Below, piece by piece: positions 52,826 to 61,711 of a stretch of DNA of 64,000 nt; within the stretch, counting starts at the first letter, position 1; every line of letters begins with the position of its first letter. A program made the translations under genes and the position numbers. The notes beneath the pieces are model-generated. The model worked only from the letters and a program-made list of their open reading frames with translations. It searched no databases and was not told the DNA's origin. The DNA comes from Neobacillus bataviensis (lineage in GTDB: Bacteria; Bacillota; Bacilli; Bacillales_B; DSM-18226), in the NCBI RefSeq assembly GCF_019969725.1, contig NZ_JAHXYW010000011.1:1-64000 (forward strand). Direction: 5' to 3'.

Positions 52826-54466
52826 TTATTTTACCAGTGGCAGCTTGATTCGAACTAGAGTTCCTTCATTTTCCTTACTAGTGTAGGTGATGGTGCCGTT
52901 GTGCTGTTTGATGATTTTGTGGCAGATCATGACGCCGAGGCCTGTTCCTTTTTCTTTTAGGCTATAAAATGGTTCACCTAATCTTGGAAGCAGATCTTCA
53001 GGAATCCCGCAGCCTTGGTCCTGAACAGAAATAACACAATCTCCTTCTGCCCCCTTTGAAAGACTGATGTGAATATCGCCGCCATCCTTCATGGCTTCCA
53101 TCGCATTTTTAAGGATGTTTAGAATCACCTGCTTTAATTGATTCTTCTCACCGGTAATAAAATAAGAGGATTCTTCGGACTTTAGCTGAAATTGAATGCC
53201 GTACATTAAAGCCTCCGGAGCCATCAACTCAAGAGTATTTTCAATTAAATCCCGTACATTTATCCGATTAAGCTGGACCGCTTGCGGCTTTCCTAATGAT
53301 AACAGTTCAGTCGTAATCGATTCAATCCGTTCTAGTTCACTCAATAACAATTCATTAAAATCAAAGGTCTGAATTCCGCTTTTATAAAGCTGAACAAACC
53401 CTTTTATCGTTGTAAGAGGATTTCTGATTTCATGCGCCACTCCGGCCGCTAACTCTCCAACAATCGATAACTTTTCAGACTGTAGAAGAATTTCTTCCGA
53501 TTTTTTTCGTTCAGAGATGTCTCGGCTAATGATCACAATATGCTCAATGGTTTGTCTGTTACCTTCTACTGGCATACACCGAGACTCAAATTCGATCCAA
53601 TTTCCTTTACGATGCCGGAGACGGAATTCCATCGAGTAAGACTCTTTATTGTCAAACATCCTATTTAAAGCAGTTTTAAACAGGCAGACATCATCCGGGT
53701 GGATAAACTTACATAATTCAACCTTTTCCAGTTCAGCACTTTGGTAACCTAACACTACCTCATGGGAAGGAGAAAAATAACTAATGCTATGATCTTGGTT
53801 CATCAGCATGATCAGGTCTGATGTGTTTTCGGCAATCAACCGGTATTTGGATTCACTCGCCGCAAGTGTCATCTCCATTTGCTTTTTCTCTGATATGATT
53901 CTGTACAATTTCATATAGGACTCGATTAATAGTCCCCCAAGGATAACTCCCAGCATCACAAACAACATATAAGTAATATGAAAAAATGGCTTATCCCTAA
54001 ATACATTAAAAATGAATGGCACCGTAATGACATATATGGCCACATACGCACTAAATAAAATGAAGCATCTTTTTACTGGTGTAAAACGCTTACAGGAGAA
54101 ATGGACAATTAAAAAAACAATCAAAATGAATAGCCAGCCACTAATGGCAGGTGACCAATGACCGCTGGAAAACAGCCTTGCCGCCAGTGCACAAGTCCCA
54201 GCAAGCGCTCCTGCTGCTGGCCCTAGGTAGGCAAAGGTTAAAATAACCGATGCATATCGTATATCATATGAATACCCTTGCTGTTGAAACGATAACATAA
54301 CAAGAATAATTGATACCAATCCGGCATATAAACCGCCCCAAAGGCGTACCTGCTTTATCAGCTTGTCATTAAAGATTGACTGGATCACTAATGGAGCGCT
54401 TACCAGTAGTGAAAAAATTGAGAGATTACTAATATAGTCTAATAGAATCAACAGACTCCCACCCAT
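52826..54466 (-). CDS. Membrane sensor histidine kinase with PAS domain (sporulation-kinase-like)
   Basis: The protein has 546 residues. Five to six membrane segments cover 1-185, resembling the 5TM sensor of LytS/KinB-type kinases. One PAS/PAC domain ('YRLIAENTSDLIMLMNQ', 'DISERKKSEE') is near 205-325. HisKA phospho-acceptor His lies in 'AAGVAHEIRNPLTTIKGF', and the ATPase has 'NILKNAMEAMKDGG', 'DQGCGIPED' and 'GTGLGV'. No regulator gene is next to it, typical of kinases feeding the Spo0F phosphorelay (inference). Start at 54466 is uncertain; a TTG at 54451 fits GTGGGAG better. Confidence 0.88.
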   Translation of the reverse strand: MGGSLLILLDYISNLSIFSLLVSAPLVIQSIFNDKLIKQVRLWGGLYAGLVSIILVMLSFQQQGYSYDIRYASVILTFAYLGPAAGALAGTCALAARLFSSGHWSPAISGWLFILIVFLIVHFSCKRFTPVKRCFILFSAYVAIYVITVPFIFNVFRDKPFFHITYMLFVMLGVILGGLLIESYMKLYRIISEKKQMEMTLAASESKYRLIAENTSDLIMLMNQDHSISYFSPSHEVVLGYQSAELEKVELCKFIHPDDVCLFKTALNRMFDNKESYSMEFRLRHRKGNWIEFESRCMPVEGNRQTIEHIVIISRDISERKKSEEILLQSEKLSIVGELAAGVAHEIRNPLTTIKGFVQLYKSGIQTFDFNELLLSELERIESITTELLSLGKPQAVQLNRINVRDLIENTLELMAPEALMYGIQFQLKSEESSYFITGEKNQLKQVILNILKNAMEAMKDGGDIHISLSKGAEGDCVISVQDQGCGIPEDLLPRLGEPFYSLKEKGTGLGVMICHKIIKQHNGTITYTSKENEGTLVRIKLPLVK

Positions 54467-54561
54467 ACTTCGTTGAATTCATCGTATTTTCTTTAATGAT
54501 AAACTAGTGAATTAACTATTTCCATACTATTTAACAGCTTTTATCTGGTAACTTATAAAAG

Positions 54562-54603
54562 CAAAAAAGGGGCACTATCCTTCTTTGGATATGCCCCTTT
54601 TTC
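54562..54603 (-). terminator. Terminator of the GntR/ABC/sigma operon
   Basis: On the minus strand AAGGGGCATATCC pairs with GGATAGTGCCCC with a mismatch, followed by T6. It lies next to the stop of the sigma gene (54605). Confidence 0.85.
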
Positions 54604-54604
54604 C

Positions 54605-55126
54605 TTATGCGGATTCCTTCACTGCAAAGACCTGCTTTAGTTGTTTTCTAGCCCGGTAAAGCCGGGTCTTCACGGTTGCAGCCTTCAAATCGAGCAGGCT
54701 GGCAATTTCATTTTCCTTTAAACCATATGTCACTTTTAGAATAAGCACCTCTTGGAATTCTTTAGATAGGTGCTCCATCGAACGGCCTAAGTCCTCTTGG
54801 AAAAGGCGGATGCCAACTGCTTCCTCCGTGTTTATCCCGTTATAATCATGTCCCATCATAAGTTCTATATCAGCGATGTCAACAGGTATCCGTTTGTTTC
54901 TTTTTTCTGACCTTAGAAAGTCGATGGCCGTCCTGGCAGTGATGGCAGACAGCCAAGCACCTAATTTTCCAGTATCTTCTATTGTATCTATTTTTTTAAA
55001 GGCTTTTATAAATGATTCCTGGACGATATCTTCAGCCCAAAGCCAGTCTTTTGTATATTTATAGGCAAGACCGTGCAGGCGCTTCGCGTAAATAGAATAC
55101 ACTTGATTAAAATCGATGGAGTTCAA
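54605..55126 (-). CDS. ECF-type RNA polymerase sigma factor
   Basis: The protein has 173 residues. Region 2 holds 'YKYTKDWLWAEDIVQESFIKAFKKID' (residues 24-49) and 'AWLSAITARTAIDFLR'. Region 4 holds 'EVLILKVTYGLKENEIASLLDLKAATVKTRLYRA'-like HTH, residues about 130-163. No region 3, as in ECF sigmas. The TTG at 55126 follows AGGGGGG. It is the last gene of an operon with GntR, ABC ATPase and permease. No anti-sigma gene is adjacent, so the large extracytoplasmic domain of the permease, 12 bases upstream, is a candidate controller (inference). Confidence 0.9.
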   Translation of the reverse strand: MNSIDFNQVYSIYAKRLHGLAYKYTKDWLWAEDIVQESFIKAFKKIDTIEDTGKLGAWLSAITARTAIDFLRSEKRNKRIPVDIADIELMMGHDYNGINTEEAVGIRLFQEDLGRSMEHLSKEFQEVLILKVTYGLKENEIASLLDLKAATVKTRLYRARKQLKQVFAVKESA

Positions 55127-55138
55127 ACTGCTGCCCCC

Positions 55139-57091
55139 CTATTTAAAATGTTCTTTAATAAAATCCGGAGCATGCTTTTCATCAAAAAACATGACCTCAA
55201 AATAATCGCCAAAATGATAATAAAAGACAGCCATGTATTCGTGCTTAGAGTTCGGGCTTGCGTTATCTAACATTTTTTGAATTTGTTCCTTATCGGTTAT
55301 GTCTAATTTATCCGTGCTTTTTTCCACTTCATTTTTTATATTTTCAAGCTCTGCCGTTTTGGACGTATCCCTTTTGGCAACAAGGACATGAGTGATATCA
55401 TCAGCCGTTACCATCGTTCCTTTTAACAATTCTTTTTGTTTCAGCCATTCGGTAAAGTGCTGATAAGTAGGCCTAATTTCAAAGTTTAAATAGTGGTCGC
55501 TGCCTACATATACCTCCACCATAGAGCCTTTTCCTTCAAAATATAGGCTGTCTTCATAGGATTCTGCCAGAACATCTTGTCTTAATGCCGTAATCGCTGC
55601 TTTAATTTCGTCTGGATTCGATAAGGTAACACCTTTTGTAATCGGGCCATTCCCGCCAATAGTAAGCTTCTTAATTTTATTATCCTTTAATTTAAAAACC
55701 TCTTTATTCGTCAGCTTATATTCCTTTGATTCATAAATAGGCTTGAAAAAGTCCTCATAAAGCTGCTCATTTATGGTATATCCTCTAGTTATATAGCTGC
55801 CATCTTTCATTTCATAGCGAAAAAAGAAATTTACTGATCGATCGTCTTGCCTTTGCTGATTGATTTTTTTATCTGCAACAATCTGCTTATGAAGTTTCCG
55901 AACTGCCTCAATGTTGGCTTTTTCCTTCATTGGCAACGGAGAATAGTACTCTGAATAAACATCATCATTGGCCATATAATAACCGAGATTATTACTTAGA
56001 ATAACGTTCTTAATTTCAGCCTCTTCCGGTATTTTATTTTCATAGATTCCAAGAATTCGTACACCTATCCCGACAACGGCAATGATTGCTAAATAGATGA
56101 TTAGCCCTTTTACACGGCCGAAAACCCTCCAGGTTTTTTGCAAGATCATTTCAGCGGCTAAATAGCCAAGCACAGCCCCAATGGCATACCCAAAGATCGT
56201 CCAGTTATTATTGTTAAAGGAAACTTCATGAAAGTACGAACCCCCAAGCAGCATCATGCAAAACGTAACCCCATATTTAAAAACGGAACGTAATTTTGGG
56301 AAAGCAATCGCTTCTGAGGCTGTTTCTAGGTTTCTTTTTTTATAAAAAAGCATCGCGAGTCCATACAGGACTATTATTAAAATGATGTAGAGCACCCCAT
56401 CGTTCCAATGAAACGTTTTGCTGTCAAGGACAGCCGCATACGTAATCGGGGACAATTTTTCTAACTGCCGACTAATGAAATAGTCGCTAGGAAATCCATA
56501 TAGTAATATTTTCAAATTATAAAACATCAATAACGTTATCCCTACTGGAAAAAAGAGAAACACATACGCTAAGACTGCCTGAACGGTCGACATTCCGGTC
56601 ATCATCGCGATAAACACAGCTGCTGTGTACAAAAGCAGGGTAATTACAGTTGTCGTGCCTGCCCAGTAAAATATATCCTTTACACTAAACAAGCTGCTTA
56701 GGTCTAGGGTGGTATGCATAAGAAGGATAATAAAAGTGACGGCGGCGACAGGTATGATTAAAAATAGCATCCCTGTCAGAGCATAATGATGAAAAATCCT
56801 GTCTCTTTTTAGCGGGAGGCTGTGCATAAGGTCAGCAGCCTGTTTTGCATGCAAAAAGCGGAGCAGGAACACAGCCAGGATGACTGGCACAACCGCAATA
56901 ATTCCAATTTGAAATTCAAAATTATAGCGGAAGAGATTGTCTGTATCTTGGTGAACCCAATTTGTCTCATCGGAGTAAATCATTAATAGTTGAATGGGAA
57001 GGATAAAGAGCAAGCCAAGGAAGTAGACAACGGAAACCCAGCCTGTACTTCGTCCAATTTGAAGCATTATTTCTTTATTAAACCATGACAT
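55139..57091 (-). CDS. ABC transporter permease with large C-terminal extracytoplasmic domain
   Basis: The protein has 650 residues. About eight to ten membrane segments fill 1-375. A soluble region of about 260 residues follows, mixing strands and helices ('KKLTIGGNGPITKGVTL', 'EVYVGSDHYLNFEIRP'). Related Bacillus permeases partner YtrB-like ATPases. The ATG at 57091 ('SWFNKEIM') is chosen because it overlaps the end of the ATPase gene by 14 bases, as in coupled pairs; the open frame extends upstream with no homology. Likely role: peptide or cell-wall antibiotic response, by analogy with YtrBCD. Confidence 0.8.
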   Translation of the reverse strand: MSWFNKEIMLQIGRSTGWVSVVYFLGLLFILPIQLLMIYSDETNWVHQDTDNLFRYNFEFQIGIIAVVPVILAVFLLRFLHAKQAADLMHSLPLKRDRIFHHYALTGMLFLIIPVAAVTFIILLMHTTLDLSSLFSVKDIFYWAGTTTVITLLLYTAAVFIAMMTGMSTVQAVLAYVFLFFPVGITLLMFYNLKILLYGFPSDYFISRQLEKLSPITYAAVLDSKTFHWNDGVLYIILIIVLYGLAMLFYKKRNLETASEAIAFPKLRSVFKYGVTFCMMLLGGSYFHEVSFNNNNWTIFGYAIGAVLGYLAAEMILQKTWRVFGRVKGLIIYLAIIAVVGIGVRILGIYENKIPEEAEIKNVILSNNLGYYMANDDVYSEYYSPLPMKEKANIEAVRKLHKQIVADKKINQQRQDDRSVNFFFRYEMKDGSYITRGYTINEQLYEDFFKPIYESKEYKLTNKEVFKLKDNKIKKLTIGGNGPITKGVTLSNPDEIKAAITALRQDVLAESYEDSLYFEGKGSMVEVYVGSDHYLNFEIRPTYQHFTEWLKQKELLKGTMVTADDITHVLVAKRDTSKTAELENIKNEVEKSTDKLDITDKEQIQKMLDNASPNSKHEYMAVFYYHFGDYFEVMFFDEKHAPDFIKEHFK

Positions 57092-57980
57092 TTTTGATGG
57101 CATAGCCGATATCCCCCATTTCGTAAATAAAGATCTCCTCGAGCGTGAGAGGCAGCAAGTCAAAAATGACAGGGTTCGTCTGACGAATTTGTTTTGTGAT
57201 GGCTGCCTCGAAGCCTCTGACAATGAAAAGGTAGACGCTTCCCCTTTTCTCTGTATGAAGTGGATTGAGATTTAGAAGCAGCTTGTCTGGAGGAGTTCCG
57301 TCTTTATACGCCACCTGTATTTTATGAATATCAGCTTTCAGGTCGTCCAGTTCTTTTTCCATTAAGAGAGTTCCTTTATGGATAATTCCGATATAGTCAC
57401 ATATGTCTTCTATCTCGCGAAGATTATGTGATGATATGAGAATCGTCATTTCTCTTTCGGCGACATCATGAATTAATAGGTTCTTGACCTTTTTCCTTAC
57501 AACAGGATCAAGGCCATCCAGCGGCTCATCCAATATGAGAATTTCGGGATTGGAGGAAAGGGCGAGAATGAAAGCAATCTGTCTCTGCCAGCCTTTTGAA
57601 AAGGTGTGGATTTTTTTGTTCAGGTTCACTTCAAATAGCTCAACAAGTCTCTGAAAACGGTCCTCTTCCCAGCCTGGGTAACAGCTTTTATAAAACCGGG
57701 CCATTTGCTTTGTTGTATATTGCGAGAAAAAATAGGGCTGATCTGGTATGTAAAAGATCTTTTGCTTTATGCCGATATTTTCATAGACTAGTTCATTATT
57801 AATGGTCACTTCCCCGAAATCCTGGCGGTAGATCCCTGCAAGAAGCTTAATTAATGTCGTCTTTCCGGCCCCGTTTGACCCGATAAGACCGTAAATCGAT
57901 CCTTTTTGGATGGATAAATTGACCTTTTCCAGTGCGGTAAAACGGTCAAATTTCTTGCTAACCTCTCTCATTTCAATCAT
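57078..57980 (-). CDS. ABC transporter ATP-binding protein (YtrB-like)
   Basis: The protein has 300 residues. Walker A 'GLIGSNGAGKTTLIK', signature 'TFSKGWQRQIAFILAL' (weak LSGGQ), Walker B 'EILILDEPLDGLDP' and H-loop 'ILISSHNL' are present. A C-terminal extension of about 80 residues follows. ATG 57980 overlaps the GntR stop by 8 bases, and AAAGGGGGAGGGG precedes it. It powers the adjoining permease. Confidence 0.92.
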   Translation of the reverse strand: MIEMREVSKKFDRFTALEKVNLSIQKGSIYGLIGSNGAGKTTLIKLLAGIYRQDFGEVTINNELVYENIGIKQKIFYIPDQPYFFSQYTTKQMARFYKSCYPGWEEDRFQRLVELFEVNLNKKIHTFSKGWQRQIAFILALSSNPEILILDEPLDGLDPVVRKKVKNLLIHDVAEREMTILISSHNLREIEDICDYIGIIHKGTLLMEKELDDLKADIHKIQVAYKDGTPPDKLLLNLNPLHTEKRGSVYLFIVRGFEAAITKQIRQTNPVIFDLLPLTLEEIFIYEMGDIGYAIKNVMV

Positions 57981-58362
57981 TGCTTTCCCCTCCCCCTTTT
58001 GATGCGTCCAGCTCTTCGATTAATTTGATAAGCTTACTTGCCGGGATTCCAAGATATAAGGCTTCGATGACAAGTTTTTCAAGTTCCTTTTTAACTGTCT
58101 CTATTTTCTCCAAATCCTTTATTTGATTGTTTGGATTAACGAAGCTTCCTTTGCCTTTAATGGAGTAAATAAATCCTTGGGTTTCAAGCTCCCGATAAGC
58201 CTTTTGGATGGTATTCGGGTTAATGGTAAGCTCTGTTGCTAATGTTCTAACTGATGGCAGCTGTTCATCCGGCTTGATTACCTCATTCATAATTAGCTCC
58301 TTCATTTTATCCACCAACTGTTCATAAATAGGTTTTCGGCTCCTCATGTCCAGTTCAAACAT
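57973..58362 (-). CDS. GntR-family regulator, YtrA subfamily
   Basis: The protein has 129 residues, the short YtrA length. The winged helix ('PIYEQLVDKMKELIMNEVIKPDEQLPSVRTLA'-region, then 'LTINPNTIQKAYRELETQGF') fills 8-80. A short dimerisation tail without a ligand domain ends in 'KLIKLIEELDASKGG'. ATG 58362 is chosen by homology; the upstream GGGGCC site is weak, and the frame is open to 58428. It heads the ABC/sigma operon and probably represses it through the inverted repeats upstream. Confidence 0.85.
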   Translation of the reverse strand: MFELDMRSRKPIYEQLVDKMKELIMNEVIKPDEQLPSVRTLATELTINPNTIQKAYRELETQGFIYSIKGKGSFVNPNNQIKDLEKIETVKKELEKLVIEALYLGIPASKLIKLIEELDASKGGGESND

Positions 58363-58403
58363 AACGGGAGGCCCCCAATCTGTACTAAGTGTACTATCAT
58401 TCG

Positions 58404-58422
58404 TAATACAGTTTGTATTATA
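58404..58422 (-). promoter_or_regulatory. Candidate GntR operator over the operon -10
   Basis: TAATACA-gtt-TGTATTA (58404-58420) is a perfect 7-bp inverted repeat. It overlaps a minus-strand TATAAT (58417-58422). GTAC-taagt-GTAC (58382-58394) lies next to it toward the gene. The -35 is poor. Position fits repression by the operon's own GntR. Confidence 0.6.
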
Positions 58423-58471
58423 TTCCATCTCTTACCAAAAGAAAAGGGTTTTTAATAATATTTTTTTTAGT

Positions 58472-58650
58472 CTCTGTTAAACTTTGTTGTTGATTTGCGC
58501 TCCAGGTGCGAGCTTTCCGCGGGCGTGCCGGGGAGCCTCCTCGGCGCTTTGGCGCCTGCGGGGTCTCCCCTGCCCCGTACTCCCGCAGGAGTCTTCGCAC
58601 CTTCCGCTCCAATCAACTGTGTTAAAAATCAAAATGGCCCTTTAACAGAG
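58472..58650. mobile_element. GC-rich intergenic repeat element with terminal inverted repeats
   Basis: A 179-bp block is bounded by perfect 10-bp inverted repeats, CTCTGTTAAA (58472-58481) and TTTAACAGAG (58641-58650). Its core (about 58495-58615) is far richer in GC than the surroundings and full of hairpins, such as GGCGC...GCGCC and CTCCCGCAGGAG. I recognise it as a non-coding repeat family common in Bacillaceae genomes. No credible gene lies inside it. Confidence 0.7.
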
Positions 58651-58671
58651 CCTTTTATTGATATAAACATC

Positions 58672-58706
58672 AAAAAACCCCCATCCGGTTCATGTTCGGA
58701 TAGAGG
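58672..58706 (-). terminator. Terminator of the GH65/PgmB operon
   Basis: On the minus strand CCTCTATCCG (58706-58697) pairs with CGGATGGGGG (58687-58678) through 10 bp with two G-U pairs, followed by T6. It ends the operon that finishes with pgmB. Confidence 0.8.
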
Positions 58707-58727
58707 CTGTCAAAATTGATATTGTGT

Positions 58728-59420
58728 TTATTTAATAGAATTTTTTAACCACTCTTCGTATGTTTCCTTTATTTTATCCCAATCCAACTGATTGGTGGAA
58801 TCGACCAAATAATCCGCACCCTGAAGGGATTTTCCAACGCCAACAGCAAACATTCCGCTTGCTTTGATTGCTTCAATTCCAGCGGCAGCATCCTCGATTC
58901 CGATGGCCCTTACTGGTGCGGCCCCCAGTCCTTCACAGGCAGTCAGGAATATTTCGGGATCTGGTTTGGATCTTTTAATTTTTGCCGCATCGGCAATGAA
59001 ATTAAAAGCATCTTCCAACTCTAATGCCTTTAATACCGTCCCTGCATTCTTCGAAACAGATGCTAAACCAATAGGAAGTCCTTCTGCTTTTATTTTGGCG
59101 AGTAATTCTAAGATTCCTGGCAAAACATCGTTAGCTGTCAATTGCTTCAAAAGGTCACAATAATGGAGGTTTTTCTTTGCGGCCATCTCTTCCTTTTCCG
59201 TTAAGGTGAAGTCGTTTTCCCGATTTCCTTCTTGCAAAATTAATTCAAGGGAATCCATCCGGCTTACGCCTTTCAGCCGTTCATTGAAAACCTCATCAAT
59301 CGTAATGCCCACTTCCGCCGCAAGTTGTTTCCACGCCAAATAATGAAAATGGGCGGTATCCGTAATAACACCATCGAGATCAAAGACGACTGCCTCAATC
59401 TTATTGTTTATCATTTTCAA
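58728..59420 (-). CDS. pgmB: Beta-phosphoglucomutase
   Basis: The protein has 230 residues. The HAD nucleophile motif 'VVFDLDGVITDTAHFHY' (residues 11-27), 'ERLKGVSRMDSL' cap residues, 'LASVSKNAG' and 'KPDPEIFLTA' with 'GIEDAAAGIEA' are all typical of PgmB. It converts beta-glucose 1-phosphate to glucose 6-phosphate. TTG 59420 with AGGAG 5 bases upstream is preferred over ATG 59414. The GH65 phosphorylase gene lies 62 bases upstream, which fits: an inverting phosphorylase makes its substrate. Confidence 0.93.
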   Translation of the reverse strand: MKMINNKIEAVVFDLDGVITDTAHFHYLAWKQLAAEVGITIDEVFNERLKGVSRMDSLELILQEGNRENDFTLTEKEEMAAKKNLHYCDLLKQLTANDVLPGILELLAKIKAEGLPIGLASVSKNAGTVLKALELEDAFNFIADAAKIKRSKPDPEIFLTACEGLGAAPVRAIGIEDAAAGIEAIKASGMFAVGVGKSLQGADYLVDSTNQLDWDKIKETYEEWLKNSIK

Positions 59421-59482
59421 TTCATCTCCTCTTCGAAGCAGCGATGCAATATTGCGGGCTGTTCTCTCAATATTGGCAAAGG

Positions 59483-61711
59483 TTATAAAGTCACTTCAAT
59501 TTTGTCTGTCAAATAGTATTCAGTCCCGTTAATTTCTAGTAAAAGTTCAGGACCTAAATACTTTGAAACTATTATTTTCTCATGCGTTAACTTTATTTCT
59601 AAACGAGACCCGAGCAATGTGACCGGAATGACAAGCTCTGCCCAATTTTCAGGTAATTTCGGATTGAGTTTTATACGATTATCTTTTAAAGAAAGATTGG
59701 CAAACCCAAACATGGCTGTGAGCCAGATCGCTCCAAGGGAAGCAGCATGAAGACCTTCATCAGATGAATGAGGGTTTGGCCCCAAATCAATCAGGCATGC
59801 CTCTTGGAAAAATCGATAAGCTGCCTCGCTCTCATCACATCTTGCAGCAACGATCGCATGAATGGCTTTGCTGAGTGAAGAGTCATGAATGGTGTGTTCT
59901 TCGTAATAGTGCAAATTTTTCGCAGTGACATCACTGGAGAAAAGTTCTGGGAACAAATACAATAACATGACAACATCCGCTTGTTTCAGGATCTGCATTT
60001 CATTGACTTCCGCCCGGGAATGATCCAATAATATACCTTGGCTGCCTTGATTCTTCTTATATTTGGATAAGTCAATCTCCGGCTTGCTTAAGAAGGTATC
60101 ATCCTGTGGAAGGATGAATTGTTCATTCGGCTTCGGTAAATACAGACGGTTTAAGAACGTCCGTCCTTTTTCCTGCAGTACATCGTCAACATCCTTCAGC
60201 TTCTCCATAAAATAAAGAGCCTGTTCGACATTGTAATAAGCCATATAGTTTGTATAGGCATTATTATCAATATGCTCCGTATACTCATCAGGACCGATGA
60301 CATTTTTGATGGAAAGCTGTCCATTCTCTTCGACGGCTCGGCTGATCCAAAAGCGGGCCGTTTCTTTCAGTAACGCAAGCCCTTCTTTTTTCATAAATTC
60401 TTCATCAAGGGTTGTTTGATAATATTGAATAACGGCATACGCAATATCTGCTACAATGTGATGTTCGGCAATTGCGGACGCCACTTTTTGCCTTTTCCCC
60501 GTCCTGATATTGATGGCGGCAAATTCTGGAGTCTCTTCTTCTCCGGAATATGCGCTTTCCCAAGGGAACAATGCCCCTTCATAGCCATTGCGTTCGGCCT
60601 TTTCCTTTGCCTGCTGCAAATGTAAGTATCGGTAGGTTAATAGTTTTTTAGCCTTTTCAGGATTTGTGAATAGATGAAAAGGGGCAAGGAAGATTTCCGT
60701 ATCCCAAAACACATGCCCCTTATACCCTTCTCCGGTCAAACCTTTTGCCCCAATACTAAATCGCTCGTCATGTCCAGGTGTCATGATCTCGATATGATAG
60801 ATGGCGAAATCCATTGCCAGCTGGTCAAATGGGTTGGCCGACGTAATTTGAACACGTTTTTCCTTCCAAAACTCCTGCCATTTAAGGGCGGATTTCTCGA
60901 GTAAGGCATCATAACCGTATGGCGCATTTACCTTTAACTCCTGAATACTTGCGGCTTCAGGATCTTGTCCTGCCTCACCTTGATCCAACGAGGTGAAAAC
61001 AGTTGCGAATTTTTCAACCATGAATGGAGTTTGTATTTCCAAGTCGTGCCTAATAGTAGTTAGCAGCTGGCGATTTTTCGCTGCAAATGAGACATCACTT
61101 GAAGCTGAGCATTGACAACTTACTGCAAGTGCAATCGTATGTCCGGATTCCGTCGTTTTATAGACTCCCAGCATCACTTCTTCATCGATTACACGAACTT
61201 TATCTTCCAATACATGCTGTTTTCCAAAGTTTGTTTGTTGAGCATTGATACCGGTAATAATTTTGAGCGCTGCGTTTGTATCCAGGCTCGTTACGGTCAT
61301 TCTCGATGCCAGTAAATGCAGATTGTCTTTCGCAACAAAGCGTTGAAAAACAAATTGGAACCTGCTGCCTTGATTGCTTTTCCATGTCAGCTCGCGTTTC
61401 AATTCCCCTGTTTCCAGATTCAAACTGCGTTGATAGGAAACAATTTCACCGCTCATCATCGAGAAAATTTCACCGTCAATTTCAATTTTCATACCTAATA
61501 AATCAGGCATATTTACTAAATCGGATGGTTCATTTACAGAAGCTTTATTGTAAATGCCCGCGACATACATCCCGCGGGTTTGCTCAAAATAATCTTCCTC
61601 AAATGTGCCACGCTGGCCGAGGTAACCATTTCCCAAAGTCATTAAACTGGCATATTTATTTATCGCATGTAAATCAAATTGATTGTCGTAAATTACTTGA
61701 TTTCTTTTCAT
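59483..61711 (-). CDS. GH65 glycoside phosphorylase (maltose/kojibiose/trehalose-type)
   Basis: The protein has 742 residues. An N-terminal beta-sandwich (to about 270) precedes an (alpha/alpha)6 barrel with 'GHVFWDTEIFLAPF' and the acid Glu in 'NVIGPDEYTEHIDNNAYTN'. 'LLDHSRAEVNEMQILKQADVVMLL' and 'GPNPHSSDEGLHAASLG' follow. Such enzymes phosphorolyse alpha-glucobioses to glucose and beta-glucose 1-phosphate; the type cannot be set. It overlaps the Gfo/Idh gene by 4 bases (ATGA). Confidence 0.9.
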   Translation of the reverse strand: MKRNQVIYDNQFDLHAINKYASLMTLGNGYLGQRGTFEEDYFEQTRGMYVAGIYNKASVNEPSDLVNMPDLLGMKIEIDGEIFSMMSGEIVSYQRSLNLETGELKRELTWKSNQGSRFQFVFQRFVAKDNLHLLASRMTVTSLDTNAALKIITGINAQQTNFGKQHVLEDKVRVIDEEVMLGVYKTTESGHTIALAVSCQCSASSDVSFAAKNRQLLTTIRHDLEIQTPFMVEKFATVFTSLDQGEAGQDPEAASIQELKVNAPYGYDALLEKSALKWQEFWKEKRVQITSANPFDQLAMDFAIYHIEIMTPGHDERFSIGAKGLTGEGYKGHVFWDTEIFLAPFHLFTNPEKAKKLLTYRYLHLQQAKEKAERNGYEGALFPWESAYSGEEETPEFAAINIRTGKRQKVASAIAEHHIVADIAYAVIQYYQTTLDEEFMKKEGLALLKETARFWISRAVEENGQLSIKNVIGPDEYTEHIDNNAYTNYMAYYNVEQALYFMEKLKDVDDVLQEKGRTFLNRLYLPKPNEQFILPQDDTFLSKPEIDLSKYKKNQGSQGILLDHSRAEVNEMQILKQADVVMLLYLFPELFSSDVTAKNLHYYEEHTIHDSSLSKAIHAIVAARCDESEAAYRFFQEACLIDLGPNPHSSDEGLHAASLGAIWLTAMFGFANLSLKDNRIKLNPKLPENWAELVIPVTLLGSRLEIKLTHEKIIVSKYLGPELLLEINGTEYYLTDKIEVTL

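Noticed and set aside
58418..58719. Open frames across the GC-rich element (58418-58612 minus, 58495-58719 plus)
   Set aside because: Low-complexity products from hairpin sequence, no ribosome site; the block is a non-coding repeat.
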